Assembly: GCA_037389465.1 (NCBI GenBank)
Contig: JAZARR010000221.1
Span: forward strand, 3,822,501-3,886,500
Direction of reading: 5' to 3'
DNA from: Baylisascaris procyonis
Taxonomy: Eukaryota; Nematoda; Chromadorea; Rhabditida; Ascarididae
Length of the DNA stretch: 64,000 nt
A program made the position numbers and the translations under genes. A model generated the notes under the pieces. The model was not told the origin of the DNA. It saw only the letters and a list, made by a program, of their open reading frames with translations, and searched no databases. Position 1 is the stretch's first letter. Each line of letters opens with the position of its first letter. Of the stretch, positions 24,774 through 36,800 are shown piece by piece.

Positions 24774-25899
24774 ACTTTTTTCATCTCAAAAAAGATAATT
24801 TAGAGAGTTACTCAGAAAGAAATTGTGCAAAAACATTCTAGTCAGTGATAGAGTGTTTAACAGCATTTTCTCTTTGTTATCGTTCGTCATCATTAGCATT
24901 TCATAACCGAATATTGTTTTATTATCCTACGAAGAGCTGAAATTATGAGGTGACCTATAGGTGAACTCGCCTTTATTTGTATCAGTTTTAGGAGCGTTTT
25001 TTATTTTGCTTTTTCTTTTCATCTTTGAGATCAATCAATTTTCCTAACATTCGTTCACTTTCTTTATCGCGTTTTAGAAATAGAAAGCATTGATGCATTG
25101 ATCACGTATTGAGTGTTGTTTATTGTTGTGGAACGGAATGAGTGGACCTAGTGAATATACCTCTATCTAACACTATAAGAATACATCCCCTCCACTTCTC
25201 TCATCTCCTTTCCGTGTTCCCACCTGTGGAAGAGAGAAATCTCTATTTATTTACTCATAATATTCGATCTTCGAATCCCATCGTATTTGCCGGTCGGACC
25301 GCATTGCTAACTAGGCAGCTATATACTCGATTTCGTTAATGTACAAACATGTGTGTTCTCTGTCGCAATCTCATTCAGTTGTCACCATTGATCTTTATTG
25401 AAGCATAATCATATCCTAAATTTGTTTAGATGAATATTTTTTGTATTTATTACAAGTTGTTGTTAGCTATCGGCATCTCAAAAATAATATTAAGTACAAA
25501 ACTATATATTCGAGGGGAAATGGTTTAAATGAATGAAAGTGTTAGTGACATGAATTTTGACCATTGCATCGTCAGCTAAAAGCATTCCATCAAGTCAATC
25601 CTTGATTCGTGTCTCCTCGAGGGGAGGGAGAGGAGCGAGGGTTGTAGATAGACGGATCTCGGACGGGGCGCACAAGCCGCTTCAAAACGATAATGTTGGG
25701 GAATGGGGCAAGGGAACAGTAACGAAAGGTGTGGAAAGGCGTTTTTTGGAAATGAGGTTGAGTTGCAAAGCAGCAATTTATCGCAGAAGAAATGAACTTT
25801 TTTTTCTGGAAGAGAATGTGAGTCGCTTCTCTCTATACGTATAGGTGGCGGTCTTAAATGTTAAGTAAGAAGCGTGGAGCACATCCCTTTCAATTTCAG

Positions 25900-26060
25900 T
25901 GGGAAAATAATGCTCGTTGCATCTCGAGAACGAACACGTAGTCCCTCTTATGGTTCGCTCACTATTGGGTTGCGCCGCATTTCGCAGCGAAAAAAAAAAA
26001 GAGCAAAACTTTTCTTCGAATTTCCTCATCGAACTTCCTTCATCTGGCCGATCTTGAGCT
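25900..26060 (+). CDS. Exon E, uncertain 3' end
   Basis: The acceptor CCTTTCAATTTCAG|T is strong. One split base completes Arg with exon D, followed by GKIMLVASRERTRSPSYGSL and TIGLRRISQRKKKR. The Arg/Ser-rich sequence, including RERTRSPS, looks like a disordered regulatory segment with basophilic-kinase-type sites; this is inference. Three donors are possible, at exon ends 25937 (|GTAGTC), 25952 (|GTTCGC) and 26060 (|GTGAAT). All leave phase 1, which fits the two-base start of exon F. The longest choice is listed because its donor is the best, but it includes an A11 run and a less coding-like tail. This exon is the only block I found that bridges exons D and F in frame. Confidence 0.5.
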
Positions 26061-29046
26061 GTGAATTTCTGTCATTGATATGCATTATATCTGAGCATCA
26101 AATAGAAATCAAAAATGCTGACAAATAGTTGCGGATTTTTACTGTTTCTATTTCTTTTTATCTTATATATTCTCTACGTTTTTATTCACAAGAATAGTAC
26201 GGGAAATTGTTGTCTGTATGTGTAGGTATGTATGTGCCTGTTGTTGCGAAAATAGGTTAGCAATTCAGGTGGGAATATTTGTTGGAAAAAGGGGATAGAA
26301 TATATAGGATAATGGCGAAATATCGGTGCTCATCGAAATACGCTTAGACTGCACGAAGGAATAAACGGAGAACGCAAGTGGCGCATATGTCGACAAGTTT
26401 GATGCCATTTTTTTCTTCGTGCAATCACTTAATGCTTAGTGAAACTCATTTGGTAGAACATGTGGCTTTGCAGTTTCATCCATCACACCAACCGGTTTCA
26501 TAAAATGCCAGCAGATAGTAAAACATTCAGATTGATGTGGTCACATCTGAACTGATCCAACGCCTCATATCAATCTGTGAGATTCCTATTTCTTTGCTTT
26601 CGAAAATTTGCATTTGTATAATAAGTTTCTATGAGGTTCTGCAAATGCATATGAATGTTTTATCTCTGAGGTATTTTAGACTTCTGAAGTTTGTTCACCG
26701 CGGTCATGGGATTGCGGTTGTTTTTTCCAGATTTTAATATATTTTTGCTCATGCATGTTTTCTTTGAATTTTTTTGTAAATTTCCATGAGTTTTTTTCAT
26801 TATCTTCTCTTATCTCTGATCTGTTCGTTGCCCACGTGCATGGAAATCGTCGAATCGAATCGCATCCACCTATTCTGTATCACTCATACAACCTCTACTC
26901 ACCTTCATCTGCAAAATTCATTCCTCTCTAATAAACATTCACGGAAATGGAAAGAGAAACGATGCAAAAGCCTGTGCTCGCATGAATTATTTAATAGTTG
27001 CAGAAGTTTAAAAAAAATTGTTCCTCATGTTCTTCCTGTTTGGGCAATCTTCCATAATGCAGTTATGAAGAAAAGGAGGATGTGCATAGTGAACGATTTG
27101 CATTCAGTGATTCTATTTCTATAACTTCGTATCCGATCTCTGTCACTGAGTACTGTTCTTCGATGTGTGTGTTGTTTCGAGATGTCCTTTCAAAGGCGTA
27201 TTGAGTACTTTCCTTCCATATTTCATCCTTTCTAGTATTGAAGCTGAAATTGGATTATGGAAACAGTTCAACTGTTCAGTGCATATGGCAGCAGTTTTTA
27301 ATTGCTTGAGGTGTCTATTTTGCCAGGAATGTTTTTTTTTAATTTAACGAGGGCATCCGTCTTTTAGTTGCCGATTTTTTTTTAAGTGATAAAAAAAGAC
27401 CCTTGGCAGATTAGAGTATACGTGCAATCATGCTGAACTGGTTGAGCATCAATTTATAACCCAAATAAATTGCCCAGACATTCTCTTTCATTCTCTTTCT
27501 TTCTTTCTCTGTGCATAATTTGTCTATGCAAGACTAGCCTGCTAGCAAATGTGCTCCTTACCGACACCAATGAATCATGCTCATGATGACCCTAAAATGC
27601 TCATTTTTTTATCTGCTTTCCCTTTTGCTACCGTGTTCAGCTATAGTGCAATTGCCATGTTCAGTAGCTTTTTTTTTATCTGAAAGCTTTGTTTCACTTC
27701 ACTGTCACTAATAGGTCACCTCATGGATGCGTTCTCAAGCAGCACATATCTAAAGCGATGCTTCAATCCTCTCCCAACTGATAAGAGATTGATAGATGAC
27801 TCAAATAGTGATAATTGATGGAGCAAGTGAAAGGTACTAACTACCTCGTTAGGTATGCATTTAAAATATAATCGTTAATGACAACACTACTTCTTTGCCT
27901 CTCATGGTGAACAAGAAATGTATTCAAATTCGAGAAATATTTCATTTAGTGCGATATATAGTGTAGAAAAAGATGGCGATTGGAATTAGTGGCTTTTGTT
28001 ATCTATATTTGGCCAATACGGAAATTTGGTGGTGCGCCGCAGTAGGATCGGGGGAAAGGGAGCAGGTTCTCAAAATGCGAGCAAAATTAGAAGAGGGAGG
28101 GTGAGGGGAGAGAGAGAAGGAGAAGGTGGTAGCTGAATGATAATGAGGCGTTAGTCTGAAGGCGGCTTGTGTGATGATTCCTGCTTATTCTATGTGGAAC
28201 TGAAGAAGAGTGCATGATAAGGAATAAATAAGTCGCTTTTATTTCACTCTGAACCAAAAAAATTATTTCTACAGGAAATTATTGGGCCAGTTAAATTTTT
28301 TATCTTCGATTGCCTTCACAGCCGTTGTTCAAGTAGAGGTATAATTTGCAGTAGGAATGGAAGCAGCTGTATCTCCCTATCCCTTTTCCATCCCCACATC
28401 TTTGTTCGGATGGATTTTTAGTTCCAGCCAATAATCGGAGCTGCTTTCATGGTAACATAAAGTGCATCATGATGACGGTACCTGAGAAAGGTGAATGTGC
28501 CACTCTTAATCGTAATTGTTGAGTCGGCTATACATATACTCTTTGCATTTATCGCGTTCATTAATCTGCATTTTTTTAAAGTTTTCATCAGTTCATTTTT
28601 TCTGCATCCTTTAGAATACGGGATATACTCATGCATGTGTTGAGACCTGAGCAAGCTGAGCACTTACACAGTGGTCGATAGATGGTGAATATAGTGGGGT
28701 GGAGGAGGGGGGAAGGGAAGGGAAAGGGATCGCGGTCACGATCCACAGCCTCTGATTCAGTCTTCATTAAATCCACCGTTTTTCAAAAGCGTTGCTACTT
28801 CCCACTGCAATAGAAGGTTCCTATACGATCTATTCACCGTTCTGTAATTAAACTTAACAAATCGAATCTGATCGTATATCAAATGGTCTGAATGAAATAA
28901 TGTAGCCGTTTAGCCATGTGTTGCAAACATGTGTTTCTCCATTTTATTAATTACTTTCCATTTATATCCATCTTCGCTTCTGTTGTTGGCAGATTAATTG
29001 ATGGATGTTAGCCAATATGCATACTCATTTCCGTAATCGATCGAAG

Positions 29047-29121
29047 TTCATTCGATCGGTCAGTTGTTTAGTTCATCGAATTGGTCACTCGTTTATCTCA
29101 TCTAACCGGTCACTCATTTAG
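29047..29121. repeat. 25-bp tandem repeat, three units
   Basis: Units at 29047-29071, 29072-29096 and 29097-29121 share YTCAT.......GGTCA and a T-rich end (TTTAG/TTTAT). They have drifted but keep exact 25-base spacing. Confidence 0.6.
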
Positions 29122-29584
29122 TTTCTAAATCGTTCGAACAAACCTACAAACGTGATGTAATTGATTGCCTTCAATCTCTTTGGAGAGTTCCGAGCTTAGC
29201 TGCGATGGGAAATGAAATCTAGGTGTCTGTTGATGACTAATTAGTTGCTTAGCGTATCCTAGTATAACGGCATGTGGGCAGTGTGGCAGGCCGTGCGCAT
29301 TTACGTCAAACGACGCATTTTTCTGCATTTGTTGCGCATCTAGCATTAAAAAAAAAATGCATTTGTTCGGCGTTCAAGCTGCTAATTTCCTCTCCTTTTT
29401 TTTTAATGAACCATTTATTTCGAATGTGCACGCCGCGATGCAATTGCGGATGCTTTTGCAAACTTACATAGCATCTTTATTTTCATTTTGTTTATGAAGC
29501 CAATCGATTACAGCGGTAACGTTTCCTATCCATTATTACGTTTATTTATTCATGTTTTCGTTTACTTATTTATTTTTTTTTCCA

Positions 29585-29632
29585 CAAACTCGCTTACTTA
29601 CTTATTTACTTACTTATTCACTTGCTTAGATA
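29585..29632. repeat. TTAC/TTAT tetranucleotide microsatellite
   Basis: An irregular run of CTTACTTACTTATTTACTT-type units. Confidence 0.55.
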
Positions 29633-32548
29633 GTGACAGCTAATCTAGGGAAAGTTGTAGTATTCATACATTTCGTTTTTTGAAATCCGACTAGTGACAG
29701 ATAGGTTGACTACAATGGTTAGAATTTGGCTGTGCCACGTTTTGTTATTATATTATCTTTGAAATGATGTTTTCGAATCTTCTAATTGACAGATTTCTTT
29801 GAATAGGTTGTTAGCATGCATTAATAGTGTTTATAAGATGTTTTTATTTTTTTTTTTCGAATGAATCGAAAGATGATTGTGGTGTATGTAGTATTATATT
29901 CATTTTATTCACAGCTCTCATGATGTTGTAAATAACTTCATCAAGCACTCATGATGGTGTTGTAAATAACTCGGCGAAATGTGCTTTAGTTTAATAAAGC
30001 TCTTTCATCTTATTTTAGTGCCTAGGGAATATATCCTCTCTTTTTTTTTTTTTTTGGAATTGTTTCGCTTCTTTTCTGTCATCTTCTCGACAAAATATCT
30101 AATTTAGCCTCGTCCCATATTAATGGTTAATATTTCGGAGAGAAATTCGAACGATTCTTTTTGCATATGCTAGTTCAATGCGCCGATTCTTTTTTTCTAA
30201 TGATATTAACGTCTAAAAACATTACACCTTCTTAAAGGTTGCGAAAAGCATGGATTTGAATTTCTTATATTAATGCATTTATATATCACTTCTATGGAAC
30301 GCATCAAGATTGGTAGCCGTCTTTGGGTTTGGATGTAATAAAGGCGAAATGCTTTGATTCAATTGCTTACGATCATATAGAAAGCCATTATTCAGTTAGT
30401 CTAAATATCTATAGCATTCTGTTGGTCGTAATTGAAGATATCCATCGAAAAATTATTCATGCACAACTTTTGCCTATTTCATAATCCGTTGACGCTTCAA
30501 CGTTTTTGCGCATGCGTGCAGTGAGCGTAATAATAATTGACTCATGGTCGTTTCGTTTACCTCACAAGAAGAATGGGAATCGAAAAAGATGTTGCGAAAG
30601 ACCAAACTTGTTGACTAAAATCGCTTCTCTCTTGATCGATGTTATGATTTTTATTTTATCTCTAAGCTATCTTCATTACACTAAAAACGTTCACAAAATA
30701 AACATAAATTATTTTTATTTCCGGTTTATATCAATCGATGCGATGTGTTAAATCATTTTTTTTAAACGATTTTAGCGTTTATAGGGCTTAATTTGTTAAT
30801 CTTTATTACCGTTATTATGTTTTCTAACTAACTGCTTTGTTAATCGAATGCTACTTTTCCATAATGCTTCTCTAGATTAAAATTTTCCTGCCTTTATTTC
30901 TCATGAATGCTTTATGATTAATCATTCAACAGTTTACTCTCTTTAATTGTTTTCAAAAACTTTATTTCTCATTTTTTATTGTTTCTCTTCGAGTTTACTA
31001 ATATTTCACGTAGGAATTTGTCCTTCAGCTTTAGATAGATGAAACTCATATCATCCACTAAGACTTATCAATTTCCTTCAAACCGAAGAAATTAACTAGG
31101 AAATCAACAATTTTTTGCATCGAAATGACAAATTGAATTTGACGGATTCTTTGCGTCAGTTTAAATGACCGTAAATTTAAATATATCACATAGTTGAGCG
31201 CATTTTTCAACCACATTTTATACTTTTTATGAGATTTATTCAACGGTCACATAGCTTGGCTGCAATAAGTGATCACTTAGCTTATTATATAGATTGTAAT
31301 TGATTTGGCTCATCACTGATGATTGAGTGGAATATGAATATAATTGATGCGCTAATAATATTAAACATTTTTATTTATACAATAAAGAATATGTTGCTAT
31401 GTTGCTTATTGCTGTTATATAGTGATCAGATGTATGGAAAGTAATGGGCACGAGAGATTTAGAATCTTTTAGCTTCCGATTCTACAAAAAAGAGTCATGC
31501 TTCGATCGCCAATAATGTTTTTTTTTCGATACGATACTGATTTAACATGTTTTAATGATATAGCCCTAGCGGGCAGTGGTATTCAACGATTATTTCCCCT
31601 CTGATGGATTGGAGGCAGAAAGAGAATAACTACTTGTCTAAGTGAGCTCACTCCTCCTCCAAGTCTTCCGGGATCTCTTCTAATTTTTTCCTTCGGTTGG
31701 CTAAGAAGAGATGATGAGTGATCTTAAGCCAAATGCTGAAACAATGTAATCTGCGATGATCACAGAAATGTGTCTTTTTTCAATTCCTTATCTCAATTTC
31801 GATCGAATCTACCTATTGTGGATCAGAAATTTTTTGAAAACTAAAAAATTCTTGCAAGCTTTATTGAGAGTATTTATAGTGTTTTTATTTTGATTCTGAA
31901 TTTCTTAGAACATGAAAATTGGTGTAATTCTTGACAATCATTCCGTTTGCCATACATTCGTTCATCAGAAGTGCTAAGTGATAAATCAATCCCCTTGCCT
32001 CTCTCACTAGTCAACGATGTGGAATATCGGTTCTGCGAAGGTTTATAGGAGTTGAGAGCTGCTTTTAGTTTACGTTAGAGGGATCCCATTGTCCAGTTTT
32101 AGATAGCAACGTGAGCAAATAAATAATATCGCTCTCAACCGATCCATTTCACATATCAGTTAAATTTAAGTGGTGATGCTGAAACAAGAGTTTATCTGCA
32201 ATTGAGTACATTTTTCAACAATTCGCTTCACTCGCATCACTGCCGCTTATACTGTATTTACAGTAACTGAGCATTCGTTTCAAATGGTAGTTGATCTCCC
32301 ACCATCGAATATCATGAATTCTGTTCCATTAAGCGTTTAGGAGAACTTATCTCTGAATGCTCATTTAGTGTACTCTTAGACCTTTTCTTTTCACCTTCTA
32401 GCCCGGCTGTTGTTCAAAGTAAACAATTACGTAATTTTTTTCGGGCGAGAAAATGTCATCGCAAGGATGTAGGAATGATTTTTTTTCCATTTTTTACCGG
32501 GGTCATCATGATGTAGGTTATGTATTGAAATTTCGCATTTATGTTTTT

Positions 32549-32629
32549 AGTGACTGCCACTGCCAGCACTAGATGTATGAAACTGTCTAATTTCATCTAC
32601 TCAATCTAGAGGTTTCATTAGCAGTCACT
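32549..32629 (+). repeat. 81-nt hairpin-forming inverted repeat
   Basis: AGTGACTGC (32549-32557) pairs with GCAGTCACT (32621-32629). Both arms then have 11 unpaired bases before CTAGAT (32569-32574) pairs with ATCTAG (32604-32609), and ATGAAA pairs with TTTCAT around a seven-base loop. The fold resembles a microRNA precursor or a tiny foldback element. Expression is unknown. Confidence 0.45.
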
Positions 32630-33607
32630 TATAATTTGAAGGAAATGAATCCAATTTTCAAACGGGAACTGTGGTGCAGTTATGAAAAATTAGCAAAAGT
32701 TTTTCTTTTCGTTCAGTAGTGATCCAGCATAAGATAACTTGTTAAAGTTTTCTCACATCGTAGAACAAAATTCGATAAAAAGGAAGCGCATCTGATGTGC
32801 CTTGGTTGCGAGGAATGTTTATTTCTCGAAATAACTTTATTATTAAACAGCTCAATTTTTCGGGTTTTTCTGTCTAGCGAGTTCGAAATCAAGCGTATAG
32901 AATAAGAAATTAAAACGGTTGAAAACAGGCTTGAAGCTTTAAAAAAATATTGAAGTGTTCTGTGGTCAGGGGATGCCACTGAACAAGCAGAGATCACTCA
33001 TTCATTATGGCACCTCATTCCCTTCACTCATATTTGCGCATTTCTTGAAAATCCTGTAATATATAAGTTGAGAGCATTGCGATGCATAGATGATTAATTA
33101 CTCTCTGTAATCCTCGTTGAAACATTCCTGCATATCGTCATCCCTTGCAACCATCCAGGATTTTCTCCACTGGGAGCTTCATCCCTGTGAACTGACAGCG
33201 TTAACGACTATGATTTGTTTCGAGAATAATATTACACCAATACCATATTTATAAGTGTCGACGAATTAGGACTAGAGCATAGAATACCATTTTGTTTTCG
33301 CTCCATCTGTGATTTTTGTGCCACTTTTTTTGTTTGTCCTGATTTTTTTTAGTTGGCCATCTGCTGCTTTATTTGGTTTACTTAATCAAAATTCGCAAGA
33401 ATATATTTTATATTTCTATCGATATGCGATTGACAATTCCCATCCCCTCCCACTCCTTACCTTTATGCTCGCTTCAAGTTGGGAAGTTCATACGTCATTA
33501 TGTTTTGCGATGAAATTACAGCTTAGCTTGCACTAGAGCTATGGTCAAAATGAGCTATGATTACGCAGATATTCGTTAGCAAGCAGCAGAATGAAATCTG
33601 ATTTCAG

Positions 33608-33809
33608 CGCAGTCGCCTTTGTTGGCGCAGCTGCGAGCGCTAGCGTCGTCGACGAGTTCACTTGTGGCACGTCCCCCCTCAAACGAGACGAACGCGGATG
33701 CGACCAGAAGACAGAGACCCAAGTCCTATGTGATGGCCACTAGCTCCAGCTCTCCTCTCTCAGCAGGTGATGGATCTGTCATCAGTGCACCGAGGTCACC
33801 ACCTGCCAC
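33608..33809 (+). CDS. Exon F, Ser/Arg-rich linker
   Basis: Acceptor CTGATTTCAG|CG and a consensus donor CCAC|GTGAGT. Two split bases, 66 codons, two split bases. A second AG at 33611-33612 could remove five bases but would break the frame with exon E. The peptide contains SPLLAQLRALASSTSSLVAR, then RRQRPKSYVMATSSSSPLS and a Pro-containing end SAPRSPPA. It is low-complexity, Ser-rich and predicted disordered; RPKSY resembles a basophilic kinase site. This block is clearly richer in GC and CpG than the surrounding intron, which supports coding. The AC end joins G from exon G to make Thr across a 17-kb intron. Confidence 0.72.
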
Positions 33810-36800
33810 GTGAGTTCATTCCGCGTTTATTCCTTTTCAATGGTTACAAATTCTCAAGTCCTTCATAAGGAACTCTCGTTTCCTTCATGATGGACTTTTT
33901 GATATTATGGACTGATACTCACCAGAACCATTCATCCCTTGAAGGAGACGAAAGTTTTGCAACTCCATAATCGAAGAGAGTTCCCAATTTTTTAAATCGG
34001 ATGTGATGCGGTTATCGAAAGGTTTCCAACGTTTTCATTATAATTTCATTTTGCTTTATTCAACATTCTCATCGAATACTGCAATGAAGAACGTCTGAAA
34101 TGAAAATTTTGGTGAGAATATCGCATTCGTTCACCTTCGGCAAAGTTGCAGCACTTTTATGATATTTGTCCATTTGATATTCAAAGGAACAATCCAACTA
34201 TATATTGACATCCTCTCCCTCTCCTTCACCCAATTTTCGGGAGATATTGCCAGCTGCTTTTTTAGCTGAAACTTTCGATTGGTTTTTAAATTTATGTGAT
34301 AGAGTTCCATCGAAAATTTAGAATTATTATTTCCATAGTGACAATGAAGTTGTTGCATTAAACCCACTGGGAATTATCTTATTGAGCCACAATGTTGCCT
34401 TTGTTAATTCACTAGTTTTTCTGGAAGGCGCCGAAATTGCTTTCGTTTTGGACTATTTTTCTTCAGAGTTTCTACGACTTTTTTCTCTTTCAGCCCCCCC
34501 CTTTCCCCCAGCTCCATAATTTACGGCTTGTTTTCAGTTTTTATCCTTAAAAAACTAGAAATTTGCGAAGCTGGACCATACATGCTTGGAGGACACTTAC
34601 GTTTCTGTGACCAAGCTAACTGATTGTTATTTTTCTTGAGCCGCTGTAAAAAGTTCGAATTGGGGGCACTTTTCATGGGTAAACGTAAGGTTGTTCGAAG
34701 TTCATCTGCCTTGTTTACATTCTGTGGTATTATTGTCATTGACGTTCTTTATCATATATTCTTTAGATGTTTTTTGCCATTGAAGCCTCATAGGTGGGCA
34801 GTTGTTTCGTGGCGTTTTCTGGAATACTCCACATTTAGCACAAGGTGGTACAACAGCTGTTGTGTTGTATTGATCGCTAATTCGCAGTTTTCTTTGAGGA
34901 TAAACGGCAGTTGATGTGGTTATTAGTAGTAGAACATACTTTTATTCAGCTTGATGTATATGAGCCAGTTTTTCGTTGATTGCGCTGCATGAAGGAAAAG
35001 ACTATCTTTTGCTTGCTAACCGACCAATTTTTTTGGTGAATGGCGAAAAGGTAACAAAGTGCGACATAGCCATTAGTGGAGAGGCGGTCATGCGAAAAGG
35101 TTCAGATTTCATGAAATATCAACCGCACGTATCCATCAGCGCTATTTTCTTGGTTGCATTTTCTTTGCTGTGACAGCTAGCCGTCTCTAAGGCTATCGAC
35201 TTTATATTTATATACAGCATTTATTCGTACTAAATGGTATTTGGTATCAGTAGTATTGTATGATGTTAATTGGGGTGTACGGTTATGCTTATTCGGTACT
35301 CGAAATACTTTTGATAATCCCAGCTATTCATCCGATTCACTGGCTGATTTGAATGAGAATCGGCATATTTTCGAATTTTATTGCATTTCGTCGAAGCTTT
35401 TTATACCGAAATTCCAAACATATTCAGTGGAAATATGATTTAGAAGATTACTGATGAAAACGTAGTGAGCGACGAGATATCCAATTTATTACGCTCCGTT
35501 TTTTTCGAGAATAAAGCGTAACCAATCATTTTTTTTTCTAGCCGCTCAATTACATATTACTCTGCGGTTTCCTTTAGCTTCCATGACAGTCTGCATCCAC
35601 TTCTCGCTATTTTAAGCTTTTTTCTGGAGAAGTGATCGCCCCTTCGCACCATTGCGTTCTGGCTACATCTAATGAGGTCTTGATGCTCAACGAGCTAAGA
35701 TATATGATATCGCTTCCGATTTTTTTCTAATTTTTCACAGAAAGCTAAATGCGTCCTGGAAACGGTTACGTCATTAGGTCATAGCGAGCTAGTTGTGGTT
35801 TCAATCGCAGGCAATATTTTGGCCTTTTTAGTATCGATGGGCGCAGACTTCGAATCGGTATTGGGATAGCTGCCCCAGCTTTTTGAAATTATTTAATAAG
35901 TGACCCGAAGTTACTTGGCCATTATTTATCTTGGGCACACAAGTGGACGCATTGTCTTCTACATTTATCACACGAATAAATAATTAAAATTCGCCTGGTT
36001 GATCGCTTGAGTTTCTCGTAGTGCGTTGTGTTTTCTATTCAGGAGGTTTGTTCCTGAATCTAAAAGAATCTAAAGCTTTGAAGAACTTCTGTACATGCGT
36101 TTTTCTTTCCTATTTCCCCCCTCCGTCTTCCTCCCTATTAATCCTCTTGACTATACTAATGGGAAACACTTTTATTTCACTCATATCAAGTTGAGTATTC
36201 TTAGATTGCCTTTTTGTTCACAATTTCATTCAATCATGTCATTAAAAAGTTATGTGATTTTTGCTCTTAATGCCCCAGTGAAGAGATTTCTTAACTGTAC
36301 ATTAGTGGTGAATACAAATAGTCGATTAATGTGATTTGCCCTTTGCGTTTTAATCTCTTCAAATAAGATTCTGAAACGAGAATCAATGAGAAATAAATTT
36401 TGTCACTTTGTTTATTGCAATGGGAAGTGATCCTCAGCGATTCGTAAATTTTTAACTTGAGAATAGAACTGTAATGTTGTAATGAAATGATGTTTGATAT
36501 ATTATTGTGATTTGTCGGTCGTTTTCTTATGAATCCCTCATATCTAGTTTAGTGCGATTCCCTGTCATTGAAAAGAAGCTAATGAAGCAAATATGAGTTA
36601 ACCGTTAAGAAGTCAGCGGATAAACGAATCCTAGAAATTGAGTTGAAACTCTGTGTTTGCATCACTTACAGAACGCTATTTAATGGATATCCTTGGTATC
36701 TTGAGTTGTATCGATACACCAATCTCGTGTTCGTTCCTTCGCCGACCTTTATCTTTAATATTTCTCCAAATTGCTACTACATTTCTATTAACTTGTGTAG

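Larger units (their letters stand above)
11435..25899. other. Intron D (14.5 kb)
   Basis: Very long intron. Contents seen: G-rich polypurine tracts (about 11750-11830, 15670-15710, 19146-19163), an A16-type run near 14085, a 30-bp tandem repeat (17854-17943), a minus-strand exon-like block (18897-19043), a GC-richer patch at 19140-19500 open on both strands, tRNA-like traces near 22000, a 21-bp repeat inside a 100-codon frame (22849-23151), and a 25-bp direct repeat near 24711-24773. No protein family is recognised in any open frame here. Confidence 0.5.
26061..33607. other. Intron E (7.5 kb)
   Basis: AT-rich intron. It contains G-rich polypurine tracts at about 28075-28130 and 28684-28735, a 25-bp tandem repeat (29047-29121), a tetranucleotide TTAC/TTAT run (29585-29632), a 30-33-bp near-duplication around 29915-29975, and a hairpin-forming inverted repeat (32549-32629). 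No supported coding block. Confidence 0.5.

Noticed and set aside
25576..25817. 80-codon block ending in a strong GAGAAT|GTGAGT donor
   Set aside because: The acceptor GCATCGTCAG lacks a pyrimidine tract. Its two-base start does not fit exon D (phase 2), while exon E 83 bases later fits perfectly.
33355..33490. Block after TTTTTTTTAG reading WPSAALFGLLNQNSQEY
   Set aside because: Good acceptor, but a one-base start does not fit the phase-1 end of exon E, and there is no consensus donor. Probably a decoy before exon F.
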